A DNA stretch of 64,000 nt from SIG565 sp045613385 (GCA_045613385.1 JAZLAW010000016.1:59858-123857); one strand, 5' to 3'. Numbered from the stretch's first letter, positions 35,856 through 44,730 are shown. The notes: a model not told the origin generated them from the sequence alone. Numbers and translations: made by a program.

Positions 35856-36607
35856 TACTTTTCCTCCTTTGCGGTTCTATCCTTATACACGCCGAGTGGG
35901 TAATAAGGAATCATTTTTTCTTCAACCCATTCAAGTGCTTTCTGCGGTGTCATACCCCAGTTTGTAGGACAGGTAGATACAACTTCAACAAGAGAGAATC
36001 CCTTGCCATCAATCTGATTCTGGAAAGCTTTTTTGATAGCTTTTTTAGCATTCTTTACATTTTTAACGTTGTTGACTGCTACACGCTCTAAATATTCAGG
36101 GCCGTCAAGTTGAGATAACATTTCACAAACCTTTATCGGAAAGCCACAGTGAGATACGTCACGGCCATACGGAGAAGTCTGCGTAACCTGACCGGGTAAG
36201 GAAGTCGGAGCCATCTGTCCGCCTGTCATACCGTAAATAGCATTGTTTATAAATATAATGGTTATATTTTCGTTTCTTGCAGCCGAATGAACTGTCTCTG
36301 CCATACCGATGGAAGCTAAGTCACCGTCACCCTGATATGTAAACACAATGTGTTCATCGGGGTTGGCTCTCTTAACACCTGTAGCAACGGCCGGTGCGCG
36401 ACCGTGAGCTGCTTCAATCATATCACAGTTAAAGTAGTTATATGCCATAACCGAGCATCCAACAGGTGCCACACCGATTGTTCTGCCTTCGATTCCAAGT
36501 TCATCTATAACCTCTGCTACCAGACGGTGCACTATACCGTGGGTACAACCCGGACAATAATGAAACGGCACATCGGTTAAAGCATGTGGTTTATCAAATA
36601 CTACCAT
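35855..36607 (-). CDS. vorA: 2-oxoacid:ferredoxin oxidoreductase, beta subunit (TPP-binding)
   Basis: 250 residues. 'FHYCPGCTHGIVHRL' and 'YQGDGDLASIGMAETVHSAARNENITIIFINNAIYGMTGGQ' form the thiamine pyrophosphate site (GDGD...NN). The enzyme decarboxylates a 2-oxoacid to acyl-CoA and reduces ferredoxin, or runs in reverse as a reductive carboxylase with strong reductant. It overlaps the alpha gene by 1 base. There is no iron-sulfur insert; the clusters sit in the separate ferredoxin subunit. Confidence 0.9.
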   Translation of the reverse strand: MVVFDKPHALTDVPFHYCPGCTHGIVHRLVAEVIDELGIEGRTIGVAPVGCSVMAYNYFNCDMIEAAHGRAPAVATGVKRANPDEHIVFTYQGDGDLASIGMAETVHSAARNENITIIFINNAIYGMTGGQMAPTSLPGQVTQTSPYGRDVSHCGFPIKVCEMLSQLDGPEYLERVAVNNVKNVKNAKKAIKKAFQNQIDGKGFSLVEVVSTCPTNWGMTPQKALEWVEEKMIPYYPLGVYKDRTAKEEK

Positions 36608-37674
36608 TATTTAGCACCTACCTTTTCTGCAGTTTTAATAATTTCTTCAAGCACCTGTTCTGGTGACGGAATCATACCGCCGGCTCTGTTGCAAAGTGTT
36701 ACAGGCGCTTTACATTCTGTTGCCAATTTTACATCTTCTATCATCTGTCCCATAGAAAGCTCTACCGAGATAAATGCTTTGCACTTATCCGCAGCGGCGC
36801 GGAATACTTTATTCGGGAATGGCCACAAGGTAATAGGTCTTATCATACCTACCTTTATGCCCTGTTCTCTAGCCTTTACAATAGCATTCTTGGAAACACG
36901 TGCGGCAATACCGAAAGCTGCTATACAAATTTCGGCATCATCCATCATAAACTCTTCCCACATTGTTTCGTTTTCTTCTACCTGGCGGTAACGTTCGTAA
37001 CGTGCAAAGTTGAGTTCTTCAAGTTCATCCGGAACGAGAGACAATGAATTCACAATGTTGTGTTCTCTCTGCATTTTTGTACCTGTTGTTGCCCAAGGCT
37101 TTTCTATCATAGGTTTAATATCATATTCAAGAGATACAGGTTCCATCATCTGTCCCATTGTACCATCTGCCAAAATCATAGATGTCATACGATACTTATC
37201 CGCAAGGTCAAATCCTTTAACTGTCAAGTCTGCCATTTCCTGAACCGAAGACGGTGCTAAAACAATCATTTTAAAGTCCCCGTGTCCACCGCTTTTTGTA
37301 GCCTGGAAATAGTCAGACTGTGAAGGCTGGATACCGCCAAGACCCGGACCACCGCGTTGTACATTAACAATGAGCGACGGTAAATCTGAACCTGCAAGGT
37401 AAGAGAGTCCTTCACCCTTTAAGGATACACCGGGGCTCGAAGATGATGTCATAACTCTATAACCGGTTGAAGCAACACCATACACCATATTTATAGCCGC
37501 TATTTCACTTTCGGCCTGTAAAAAACAACCGCCGATTTTGGGCATACGCTTAGCCATATATGCCGCAATTTCTGTCTGTGGGGTAATAGGATAGCCGAAA
37601 TAATGGCGGCAACCCGCAATTATAGCAGCTTCAGCTATAGCTTCATTACCCTTCATTAAAACTTTATCTGCCAT
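36607..37674 (-). CDS. vorB: 2-oxoacid:ferredoxin oxidoreductase, alpha subunit
   Basis: 355 residues. The pyrimidine-binding domain starts 'LMKGNEAIAEAAIIAGCRHYFGYPITPQTE', with 'TSSSSPGVSLKGEGLSYLAGSDLPSLIVNVQRGGPGLGGIQPSQSDYFQ' following, typical of the 3-methyl-2-oxobutanoate (VorB) type. Domain II ends with 'RPITLWPFPNKVF' and 'VELSMGQMIEDVKLA'. It forms the complex with the beta, gamma and ferredoxin subunits. It lies 7 bases after the ferredoxin gene. Confidence 0.9.
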   Translation of the reverse strand: MADKVLMKGNEAIAEAAIIAGCRHYFGYPITPQTEIAAYMAKRMPKIGGCFLQAESEIAAINMVYGVASTGYRVMTSSSSPGVSLKGEGLSYLAGSDLPSLIVNVQRGGPGLGGIQPSQSDYFQATKSGGHGDFKMIVLAPSSVQEMADLTVKGFDLADKYRMTSMILADGTMGQMMEPVSLEYDIKPMIEKPWATTGTKMQREHNIVNSLSLVPDELEELNFARYERYRQVEENETMWEEFMMDDAEICIAAFGIAARVSKNAIVKAREQGIKVGMIRPITLWPFPNKVFRAAADKCKAFISVELSMGQMIEDVKLATECKAPVTLCNRAGGMIPSPEQVLEEIIKTAEKVGAK

Positions 37675-37681
37675 TATTACA

Positions 37682-37888
37682 CTACCTTTCTATCTTGATA
37701 ATACAATCGGGACACATTGTCGCACAAAAAGCACAACCAATACAGTCCGCTTCATTCACTGCTTCTACGGGATGATGTCCCTTTATATTAATTTTATCTT
37801 CCGCAAGGCGCAAAACCTTCTTCGGACAAACATCAACACAAAGTCCGCAACCCTTACATTTGTCGGTTTTAAATGTTAATTTTGCCAT
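37682..37888 (-). CDS. vorD: 2-oxoacid:ferredoxin oxidoreductase, 2[4Fe-4S] ferredoxin (delta) subunit
   Basis: 68 residues from the ATG at 37888, with AAGGGAG upstream. Two CxxCxxCxxxCP motifs ('CKGCGLCVDVCPKKV' and 'CIGCAFCATMCPDC') bind two [4Fe-4S] clusters that pass electrons between TPP and ferredoxin. It heads the subunit genes of the oxidoreductase in the operon. Confidence 0.93.
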   Translation of the reverse strand: MAKLTFKTDKCKGCGLCVDVCPKKVLRLAEDKINIKGHHPVEAVNEADCIGCAFCATMCPDCIIKIER

Positions 37889-37906
37889 AATTCCCACTCC
37901 CTTATA

Positions 37907-38569
37907 TCAATCAATTTTTTCCTGCAAATTCAAACAAAATACATTAGGCAAAATACCCTTGACACTATTATAAATCTCTTTATCCACCGTTGTCAACACT
38001 ATAGGCAAACCGGTTGCCTTGGAAATTTCTTTAGCATAGGTATCAGAATTTATAACATCTTCTGCCGTGGTTTCATTACCTAAATTGGAATTATTAATTA
38101 TTCCTGTAAAACGGATACCTGCGGCATACTCAATCTCTGCTATAACTTCGAGTACCGACTGTGTATCGCGCGTCAGGGGTCTGAAACAGTTGACAACCAA
38201 AAACATTTCATAGTTATCTTCTGCGAGTATAGCGGGTGCTAAACGGCCGAGAGCCAATGCGCCACGGTCGTCTCCACCTATATCGAGAACACAGGTAAGG
38301 CTTTTATCATCGGTTATAGCATACATATCTTGCGGCAGAGCCGGTATATCAACATTACTTCCGGCATAATCGCTGCAGATAAGCCTGACACCCGATTTTC
38401 TAAGTTCTTCAGCGCTGTCCTTTGTTCTGAAATACGGATTAACTATATCCAAATCGGCAATAGCAACCTTATCCCTTGTTTTCTTAAGTTCAAGTGCTAA
38501 ATTTACCGCGGCATTTGTTTTACCCGAACCATAATGTCCGCAAAAAATATATATTCGCTTATCATTCAT
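37907..38569 (-). CDS. P-loop ATPase of the MinD/CobQ type
   Basis: 220 residues. The Walker A motif is 'GHYGSGKTNAAVNLAL' at the N-terminus, and 'VAIADLDIVNPYFRT' holds the switch-I-like Asp of deviant-Walker ATPases. 'VLDIGGDDRGALALGRLAP' is Walker B. There is no TM segment. It lies 18 bases before vorD and 14 bases after the ligase fusion. MinD-type ATPases can insert clusters or control partner localisation, so help in maturing the iron-sulfur oxidoreductase is plausible. That is inference from position only. Confidence 0.8.
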   Translation of the reverse strand: MNDKRIYIFCGHYGSGKTNAAVNLALELKKTRDKVAIADLDIVNPYFRTKDSAEELRKSGVRLICSDYAGSNVDIPALPQDMYAITDDKSLTCVLDIGGDDRGALALGRLAPAILAEDNYEMFLVVNCFRPLTRDTQSVLEVIAEIEYAAGIRFTGIINNSNLGNETTAEDVINSDTYAKEISKATGLPIVLTTVDKEIYNSVKGILPNVFCLNLQEKID

Positions 38570-38583
38570 AAAAACTTACCAAA

Positions 38584-40872
38584 TTATAGTTTGTTGCGCT
38601 GTATTTTTCCACTTACTGTTTTTGGCAAACTGTCGCGGAAAACAACAATTCTTGGATACTTATACGGTGCCGTTTTAACCTTAACGTAATCTTGAATTTC
38701 CTTTTTGAGTTCTTCGGTCGGCTCAGTACCGTCAACAAGAACTATACTTGCCTTAACTACCTGTCCTCTTACTTCATCGGGAGCTGCAGATACACCGCAT
38801 TCAAGAACATAAGGCAATTCCATAATTACGCTTTCAATTTCAAACGGTCCTATACGGTAGCCGGACGACTTAATAACATCATCTACGCGACCAACGTACC
38901 AATAAAATCCATCTTCATCGCGCCAGGCGGTATCACCTGTATGGTAATAACCATCATAACGCACTTCGTTTGTTTTTTCTTCATCTCCATAGTAACCTGT
39001 GAATAACCCGCAAGGATTACCTTCACTTATATCTACTACGATTTCGCCCGTTTCACCAACCGCCGCAGAGCGACCGTCAGGTGTCATAATATCAACCTTA
39101 TAAATCGGAGCCGGTTTACCCATAGAACCAATTTTATGAGGAGCTCCGAGCATATTACCTATTATCATAGTGCTTTCACTCTGGCCAAAGCCCTCAAGAA
39201 TCTGAAGCCCTGTAGCATTTTCAAACTGGCGGTAAACCTCTGGGTTAAGCGCTTCACCCGCTGTAGTCATATGCTTTACTGATGAGAAATCATACTGGGA
39301 TATATCCTGCTTTATCATCATTCTGAGCATAGTAGGCGGTGCGCAGAAGCTTGTTATCTGGTATTTTGCGAACATCGGCAAAATATCAGCCGCATCAAAT
39401 CTATCAAAGTCATAAACAAAGGTTGCTGCTTCGCAAAGCCACTGACCGTAGAGTTTTCCCCACATAGACTTTGCCCAACCTGTATCAGATATTGTAAAAT
39501 GCAAACCGTCAGGGTCAACGGTATGCCAGTATTTTGCAGTATGGAAATGGCCGAGCGGATATTTATAATTATGCGCGGCAATTTTAGGATATCCCGAAGT
39601 ACCCGATGTAAAGAACATAAGCATTGTATCATCCCCACAGGGCGTATCTTCTGTTCTCTCATAAACAGTGCTGTACATACTATATTCTTCATCGAAATTG
39701 CGCCAACCGTCACGGGTTCCGCCAACCATAATTTTAGTTGTAAGGGTCGGTGACTTTTTAGCCGCCATATCAACCTGATTTGCGGTATCACCATCAGCAG
39801 TACAGATAATGGCACTGATACCAGCCGAATTGAATCTATACTCAAAATCGTGCTCAACCAACTGGTTTGTGGCCGGAATCGCGATAGCACCGAGCTTATT
39901 AAGTCCGATTATAGCAAACCAGAACTGGTAGTGGCGCTTTAGTACGAGCATTACGCGGTCGCCTTTTTTGATGCCGATAGATTTAAAATAGTTAGCGCAT
40001 CTGTTGGATGCTTTTTTAATATCTTTGAAAGTGAAACGGCGCTCGGTCTTATCTTTTGATATGTGGAGCATAGCCAACTTCTCAGGTGACTTTTCTGCCA
40101 CCGCATCAACCAAATCAAAACCAAAATTGAACTTATCTACATTTTTAAAGGTAATATTTGTGGGTGTGCCGTTTTCGTTTTCTGTAATATCAATATACTT
40201 TTTATATATTCTGTCTTCTTCATCGCGGCTAATAGCCCTTGTTTTTAAAGCGGGTTTTGCCGATGAGAGTTCGGGAATCGGTTCACCTGTAGGATTAAGT
40301 ACGATAGCATAGAAATAACAGTCACTTCCATTTACAGCAATCATACCGTGCGGTGTGGAACTGTTATAGTATATACTGTCCCCCGGTCCTAAAATTTCGG
40401 TATGCTCACCTATCTGAACCTTGAGATTTCCCTTAATGATTATATCACATTCCTGACCGGAGTGACTGGTAACTTCAATCGGTTTATCCTGAGCATTTTC
40501 ATCGTATGTACTGCAAACATAAAGCGGTTCTGCAATACGGTTTCTGAAAGCCGATGCTAAATTATAATATGTCATACCGTGTGCTTTTTCGATTTTTTGA
40601 CCGTTACCGCGGCGTGTTACGGTATAGGAACGAAGTGTCGGAGACTGACCTTCAATAATATCAGTAACATTGACATTAAATACCTGAGCGCAACGGTAAA
40701 TAAAGGCAAAGTTTAAATCAGACTCGCCATTTTCACACGCCTTATATTCTTCGAGTGAAACACCCACCTTTTCGGCAACCTGTTCCATACTCAAGTTTTC
40801 AATTTCGCGTAATTCCTTAATACGCGATGACATTTCCTTGATTTTGTTATCAAGTCCTAAAGTTTTTGACAT
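38584..40872 (-). CDS. HTH-cupin-acyl-CoA ligase fusion protein
   Basis: 762 residues from the ATG at 40872 (GGAGG upstream; the open frame to 40920 would overlap the T-box terminator). Domains in order: XRE-type HTH (about 12-66, 'LSMEQVAEKVGVSLEEYKACE'), cupin (about 110-185, 'GQECDIIIKGNLKVQIGEH' and 'GDSIYYNSSTPHGM'), and an ANL ligase (about 220-762) with 'FFTSGTSGYPKIAAHN', 'EGFGQSESTM', 'YYHTGDTAWRDEDG', 'DDVIKSSGYRIGPFEIE' and the C-terminal Lys in 'KTVSGKIQRNKL'. The ligase half resembles acetate/medium-chain acyl-CoA synthetases. The regulator-like front may sense the acid substrate or product. It is the first gene of T-box operon B. Confidence 0.92.
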   Translation of the reverse strand: MSKTLGLDNKIKEMSSRIKELREIENLSMEQVAEKVGVSLEEYKACENGESDLNFAFIYRCAQVFNVNVTDIIEGQSPTLRSYTVTRRGNGQKIEKAHGMTYYNLASAFRNRIAEPLYVCSTYDENAQDKPIEVTSHSGQECDIIIKGNLKVQIGEHTEILGPGDSIYYNSSTPHGMIAVNGSDCYFYAIVLNPTGEPIPELSSAKPALKTRAISRDEEDRIYKKYIDITENENGTPTNITFKNVDKFNFGFDLVDAVAEKSPEKLAMLHISKDKTERRFTFKDIKKASNRCANYFKSIGIKKGDRVMLVLKRHYQFWFAIIGLNKLGAIAIPATNQLVEHDFEYRFNSAGISAIICTADGDTANQVDMAAKKSPTLTTKIMVGGTRDGWRNFDEEYSMYSTVYERTEDTPCGDDTMLMFFTSGTSGYPKIAAHNYKYPLGHFHTAKYWHTVDPDGLHFTISDTGWAKSMWGKLYGQWLCEAATFVYDFDRFDAADILPMFAKYQITSFCAPPTMLRMMIKQDISQYDFSSVKHMTTAGEALNPEVYRQFENATGLQILEGFGQSESTMIIGNMLGAPHKIGSMGKPAPIYKVDIMTPDGRSAAVGETGEIVVDISEGNPCGLFTGYYGDEEKTNEVRYDGYYHTGDTAWRDEDGFYWYVGRVDDVIKSSGYRIGPFEIESVIMELPYVLECGVSAAPDEVRGQVVKASIVLVDGTEPTEELKKEIQDYVKVKTAPYKYPRIVVFRDSLPKTVSGKIQRNKL

Positions 40873-40904
40873 GTTTTTTCCTCCGTCTTTTTTTGGGAAA
40901 ACTA

Positions 40905-41190
40905 ATAATGCTCGCCCCAAAGTAATGACTTTGAGACGAGCAATGAATTCTTATTCAATACCCGCGGTACCACTCAAATTGCAGTAAACTGCCACTCTTG
41001 GAATCTATCAATTCCTATGCCTTCACGCAGCAATCACGGCGGGGTTCTACTTACCTGAAAAAGGCTTTCTTCCCCACGGCTCGAAAGTTACAAACATCAG
41101 TAAAGTCACAAATGGCTTTCACCAACCGCCATCTCTCTGAACCGACCGTATCCGACATCCTCTTCGTCAACGCCTTTATTAATTTGACTT
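40905..41190 (-). ncRNA. T-box leader B (tentative valine specifier)
   Basis: The T-box core GAGTGGTACCGCG lies at 40963-40975 on the minus strand. Stem I carries AGAGAG and the GGTTGGTGAAAGCC apical element (about 41105-41130). GTCGGT pairs with ACTGAT above an internal loop whose 3' side reads GTTTGTAAC. By analogy with leader A, GTA followed by A is the best-placed specifier (valine); TTT (phenylalanine) is an alternative. The terminator hairpin (14-base arms with mismatches) is at 40905-40945. Class certain, specifier tentative. Confidence 0.9.
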
Positions 41191-41196
41191 ATTACG

Positions 41197-41225
41197 AGTA
41201 TATCACTATTTTTTGGCTTTGTCAA
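41197..41225 (-). promoter_or_regulatory. Sigma-A promoter of T-box operon B
   Basis: Minus-strand TTGACA (41220-41225) and TATACT (41197-41202) with 17-base spacing, 13 bases beyond the end of the upstream SPFH gene. Confidence 0.9.
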
Positions 41226-41237
41226 TACATTTTCTGC

Positions 41238-42182
41238 TTAATCGCAGCAAGGGTCTGCCTTTCCTTTAGGCGCGACTTTTTCGGGCGCGGGTGCAGTTGT
41301 ATCACCGAGTCCCGCAGTCTCTGAAAAAAGCACATTAGCATTTGTCATATCAACAACATTACTCGGAATAATTATCTTGGATGCTCTGCCATCCGACAAG
41401 GCTATAAGCGCTTCGTACTTTTTAAGCTCAAGCACTGCTGCATCGGCCGCAGCTTCCTTAATTTCACGTAGTCCGTCCGCTTCGGCTTTCTTGGACAGAT
41501 ATATTGCCTTGGCTTCACCTTCGGCACGTGCAATACGTGCATCGCGTTCACCTTCGGCCGCCAGAATCATTGCCTGTTTATCACCTTCGGCTCTGGTGAT
41601 AGCGGCCGCCTTATGTCCTTCAGCCTGAAGCAAGGTTTCACGACGGTCACGTTCTGCCTTCATCTGTTTTTCCATCGCATTCTGGATTTCAGTAGGCGGT
41701 ATAATATTTTTAAGTTCAACACGGTTTACCTTTATACCCCATTTATCTGTAGCTTCATCCAGAATCTCGGTCATTTTGGCATTTATAGTATCACGGGAAG
41801 TGAGAGTGCCATCAAGTTCGAGCTCGCCAACGATATTACGGAGTGTAGTTGCCGCAAGGTTGGAAAGCGCAGAAATAGGATTAACTGCACCGTACGCATA
41901 AAGTTTAGCATCGTATACCGCATAGTAAATAACGGTATCAATTTGCATAGTAACGTTATCTTTGGTAATAACGGGTTGCGGCGGAGAATCAAGAACCTGC
42001 TCTTTAAGAGTTACTTTCTTAGAAATTTTTTCTATCAACGGAATCTTGATATGCAAACCGGCCGACCAGGTGGTCCTATATTTACCAAGCAATTCAACTA
42101 CATATTCGTGTGCTTGTGGAACAATTTTAATATTGGCAACAATCAAAGCCAAAATTAAAAACATTATAATAGCAATAATCAT
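41238..42182 (-). CDS. SPFH/band-7 (stomatin-like) membrane protein
   Basis: 314 residues with an AGGAGAG site. An N-terminal TM segment ('IIAIIMFLILALIVANI') precedes a band-7 domain ('VPQAHEYVVELLGKYRTTWSAGLHIKIP', 'DSPPQPVITKDNVTMQIDTVIYYAVYD', 'LRNIVGELELDGTLTSRDTIN'). A long Ala/Glu coiled coil with 'AIYLSKKAEADG' follows. It is closest to QmcA/YbbK-type proteins that form membrane microdomain scaffolds and regulate proteases. No NfeD partner gene lies beside it. The C-terminus ends 'KADPCCD', an unusual Cys pair. It appears monocistronic. Confidence 0.92.
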   Translation of the reverse strand: MIIAIIMFLILALIVANIKIVPQAHEYVVELLGKYRTTWSAGLHIKIPLIEKISKKVTLKEQVLDSPPQPVITKDNVTMQIDTVIYYAVYDAKLYAYGAVNPISALSNLAATTLRNIVGELELDGTLTSRDTINAKMTEILDEATDKWGIKVNRVELKNIIPPTEIQNAMEKQMKAERDRRETLLQAEGHKAAAITRAEGDKQAMILAAEGERDARIARAEGEAKAIYLSKKAEADGLREIKEAAADAAVLELKKYEALIALSDGRASKIIIPSNVVDMTNANVLFSETAGLGDTTAPAPEKVAPKGKADPCCD

Positions 42183-42286
42183 AGAAATCTCTCCTTAAAT
42201 TTATTCTGTTTATATTATAGCATAATTATGTGTAATTTACAATAAGAACCGAAATATTGTGCATAAACAACATTTAAATATTATAC

Positions 42287-42327
42287 AAAAAACACGACTA
42301 CTGGCTAAGCCGATAGTCGTGTTTTTA
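42287..42327 (-). terminator. Intrinsic terminator of the dehydrogenase/malic enzyme operon
   Basis: AAAAACACGACTA and its complement around a 13-base loop, followed by T on the minus strand. Confidence 0.8.
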
Positions 42328-42338
42328 TACTATTAGAC

Positions 42339-43511
42339 CTATATTCTTGCAACTCCGGTTTCCTTAGCCGCTTTTTTTACAGCTTCGGCAACCACAAGTG
42401 CTACACGTTTATCAAGAGCCGTTGCGATGATGTTTTCTTCGGTTATCTCATCATCTGGGATAAGGGAAGCTAAAGCATACGATGTAGCAACCTTCATCTC
42501 TTCATTAATACAGGTAGCTCTGCAATCAAGCGCACCGCGGAAAATGCCCGGGAAAGCCAGTACGTTATTTATCTGATTCGGGAAATCGGAGCGGCCTGTT
42601 CCAACAACTCTTGCACCGGCAGACAAAGCCACGTCCGGCATTATTTCGGGTGTAGGATTAGCCATCGGGAAAACTATAGCATCTTTTGCCATTGATTTTA
42701 CCATTTCAGCTGTTACAAGATTAGGCGCGGAAACACCGATAAATACATCGGCATCAACCAACACATCGGCAAGTGTACCCTTTTTGTGTTCAAGATTTGT
42801 TACCTTTGAAATTTCTTCTTGAGCGGGATTGTTGTTTTCGCCGCCTTCACATATAATACCGAAACGGTCACAGAAAGTAAGGTGTTTTACACCAATATTC
42901 ATTAAATGCTTACCAATAGCAATACCTGCTGAACCTGCGCCATTGATAACTACTTTAACATTACCTATTTCTTTTTTAACAAGCTTTAAAGCATTAATAA
43001 GGGCTGCGGCAACAACGATTGCGGTACCGTGTTGGTCGTCGTGAAAAACAGGTATATCGCATACTTCTTTAAGTTTGCGTTCAATTTCAAAACAACGCGG
43101 TGCTGAAATATCTTCAAGATTAATTCCGCCGAATGAACCTGAAAGAAGATATATAGTACGTACAATTTCATCAACATCTTTTGACCTGATGCAAAGCGGG
43201 AAAGCATCTACATCGGCAAAGTTTTTAAATAGTGCACACTTACCTTCCATAACAGGCATACCGGCTTCAGGGCCGATATCACCAAGACCCAAAATAGCAG
43301 TGCCGTCTGTTACAACTGCAACAAGATTAGAACGGCGCGTAAGCTCATAAGACTTGTTTATATCTTTGTTTATTTCAAGGCAAGGCTCTGCAACACCTGG
43401 GGTATAAGCGAGAGACAAGTCTTCTCTTGTGTTTATTGGTGCGCGTGATATGACTTCTATTTTACCGCCCCACTCATAATGCTTTTTAAGTGATTCTTTT
43501 CTAATATCCAT
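42339..43511 (-). CDS. NAD-type malic enzyme
   Basis: 390 residues from the ATG at 43511, which has GGGAG inside the end of the previous gene. It oxidatively decarboxylates malate to pyruvate. Short bacterial form: 'SLAYTPGVAEPCLEI', 'GTAILGLGDIGPEAGMPVMEGKCALFKNFA' and 'FHDDQHGTAIVVAAALINAL' hold the substrate, metal and catalytic residues, and the NAD fold starts at 'VVINGAGSAGIAIGKHL'. The upstream gene is a malate/lactate-dehydrogenase-family enzyme 2 bases away, so the pair may oxidise a hydroxyacid to oxaloacetate or pyruvate. Confidence 0.95.
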   Translation of the reverse strand: MDIRKESLKKHYEWGGKIEVISRAPINTREDLSLAYTPGVAEPCLEINKDINKSYELTRRSNLVAVVTDGTAILGLGDIGPEAGMPVMEGKCALFKNFADVDAFPLCIRSKDVDEIVRTIYLLSGSFGGINLEDISAPRCFEIERKLKEVCDIPVFHDDQHGTAIVVAAALINALKLVKKEIGNVKVVINGAGSAGIAIGKHLMNIGVKHLTFCDRFGIICEGGENNNPAQEEISKVTNLEHKKGTLADVLVDADVFIGVSAPNLVTAEMVKSMAKDAIVFPMANPTPEIMPDVALSAGARVVGTGRSDFPNQINNVLAFPGIFRGALDCRATCINEEMKVATSYALASLIPDDEITEENIIATALDKRVALVVAEAVKKAAKETGVARI

Positions 43512-43513
43512 AT

Positions 43514-44626
43514 CTAACACTCCCAAGGAAATTTATATTTATTAAGGCCAAGTTCATCACGAACAGCTATAATTTCTTTCTGCACAGATTCATTTATCGG
43601 TACACCATCTTTTCTGGCAATACCAATTTCGTACTCTTTTTCACCCGCGGTGTAAATTCTGTCAGCGCCCAGTGCTTTTTTGGATGTACGCATACTGCGA
43701 CATATATCCCCTGCTTTTTTACGAGCAATATCTTCACCCATAAAATGCTCTGTATCTATAGCAATAAACCAGTGACCTAATTGATACGGGCGAATATTTC
43801 CGTTTTCATCCTTACCGTCGAGTGCCTTTCCGTAAGCACCATCCTGAAGAATAGATGAAAAAAATTCTACCGCCAAGGCGAAGCCATAACCCTTATATCC
43901 GCCAAGATCCTCACCTATTCCGCCAAGGGTAGTAAGCGCGGCTGTACCGTTTCTTATTTTCTTTAGAGCTACTCCCGCATCGCCTTCAACAGATGAGCCA
44001 TCATCGGCAATAATGGTTCCGGGATGTACATCCTCTCCAATTCTCTCATAATATTCAATTTTTCCGTTTTGTGTAATTGAGGTGGCACAGTCGAAGTTAA
44101 AATCAAAAGCTTCATCTGTCGGCACACCTATGGTAAATGGGTTAGTACCAAACATACCTTCAACACCGTGCGTTGGTGCTACAGAAGGTCGTGCATTAGT
44201 CCCCGTCATACCGATGCAACCGGCTTTTGTAGCCATTGTAGTATAATATCCTGCAATACCGTAGTGACAGGAATTGCGTACAACGACCATACCCATGCCA
44301 TATTCCTTAGCCTTTTGTATTGCCATAGTCATAGCCTTGTAACCAATAACCTGTCCCATACCATTATGCCCGTCAATAACGGCTGTGGTAGGTGTTTCTT
44401 TGATTATTTCGATTTCGGTAATGGCATTCTGGATACCTGCTTTTATTCTATCAAGATAAATAGGTTTAAAGCGGTTTACACCGTGTGATTCTATTCCTCT
44501 TTTATCTGATTCGAGCAAAACATCAGCACAGATTTCAGCATCGGCTCTTGGTATACCGTAACCGACAAAAGCATCAATTACAAAATCTGTAATCGTTTTC
44601 CAGTCAATAATATTTTTGCCAGACAC
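43514..44626 (-). CDS. Ldh family (malate/L-lactate/ureidoglycolate-type) dehydrogenase
   Basis: 370 residues. The best start is the GTG at 44626 ('VSGKNIIDWKTI'), because AGGGAGG lies 9 bases upstream; longer starts overlap a hairpin. Motifs: 'ADVLLESDKRGIESHGVNRF', 'DGHNGMGQVIGYKAM', 'VVVRNSCHYGIAGYYTTMA' (catalytic His), 'GTNPFTIGVP' and 'GEDLGGYKGYGFALAVE'. This NAD(P)-dependent family is unrelated to classical LDH and reduces 2-oxoacids such as oxaloacetate, sulfopyruvate or pyruvate. Pairing with malic enzyme favours malate, but the substrate cannot be fixed. Confidence 0.92.
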   Translation of the reverse strand: MSGKNIIDWKTITDFVIDAFVGYGIPRADAEICADVLLESDKRGIESHGVNRFKPIYLDRIKAGIQNAITEIEIIKETPTTAVIDGHNGMGQVIGYKAMTMAIQKAKEYGMGMVVVRNSCHYGIAGYYTTMATKAGCIGMTGTNARPSVAPTHGVEGMFGTNPFTIGVPTDEAFDFNFDCATSITQNGKIEYYERIGEDVHPGTIIADDGSSVEGDAGVALKKIRNGTAALTTLGGIGEDLGGYKGYGFALAVEFFSSILQDGAYGKALDGKDENGNIRPYQLGHWFIAIDTEHFMGEDIARKKAGDICRSMRTSKKALGADRIYTAGEKEYEIGIARKDGVPINESVQKEIIAVRDELGLNKYKFPWEC

Positions 44627-44650
44627 TATAAGCCCTCCCTTAATAGAAAA

Positions 44651-44683
44651 AGAGCGCAACTATTCCAAGGAATAGTGCACTCT
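44651..44683. promoter_or_regulatory. Palindromic hairpin at the 5' end of the dehydrogenase/malic enzyme mRNA
   Basis: A perfect 18-bp palindrome (ACTATTCC-AA-GGAATAGT, 44659-44676) sits within a longer stem (AGAGCGC/GCACTCT), followed on the minus strand by T5. It lies about 15 bases after the likely transcription start and just before the ribosome site. It may be an operator or a terminator-type attenuator. Confidence 0.6.
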
Positions 44684-44697
44684 AAAATCTCTATATC

Positions 44698-44725
44698 TAT
44701 TATAACACTATTTCCTCAAAAGTCA
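44698..44725 (-). promoter_or_regulatory. Sigma-A promoter of the dehydrogenase/malic enzyme operon
   Basis: Minus-strand TTGACT and TATAAT (near 44720 and 44700) with 16-base spacing, upstream of the palindromic hairpin. Confidence 0.75.
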
Positions 44726-44730
44726 ATATT

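Noticed and set aside
34244..40872. Operon read as branched-chain amino acid degradation
   Set aside because: The enzymes are reversible, but T-box control turns genes on under amino acid shortage, which favours synthesis. Degradation cannot be excluded without labelling.
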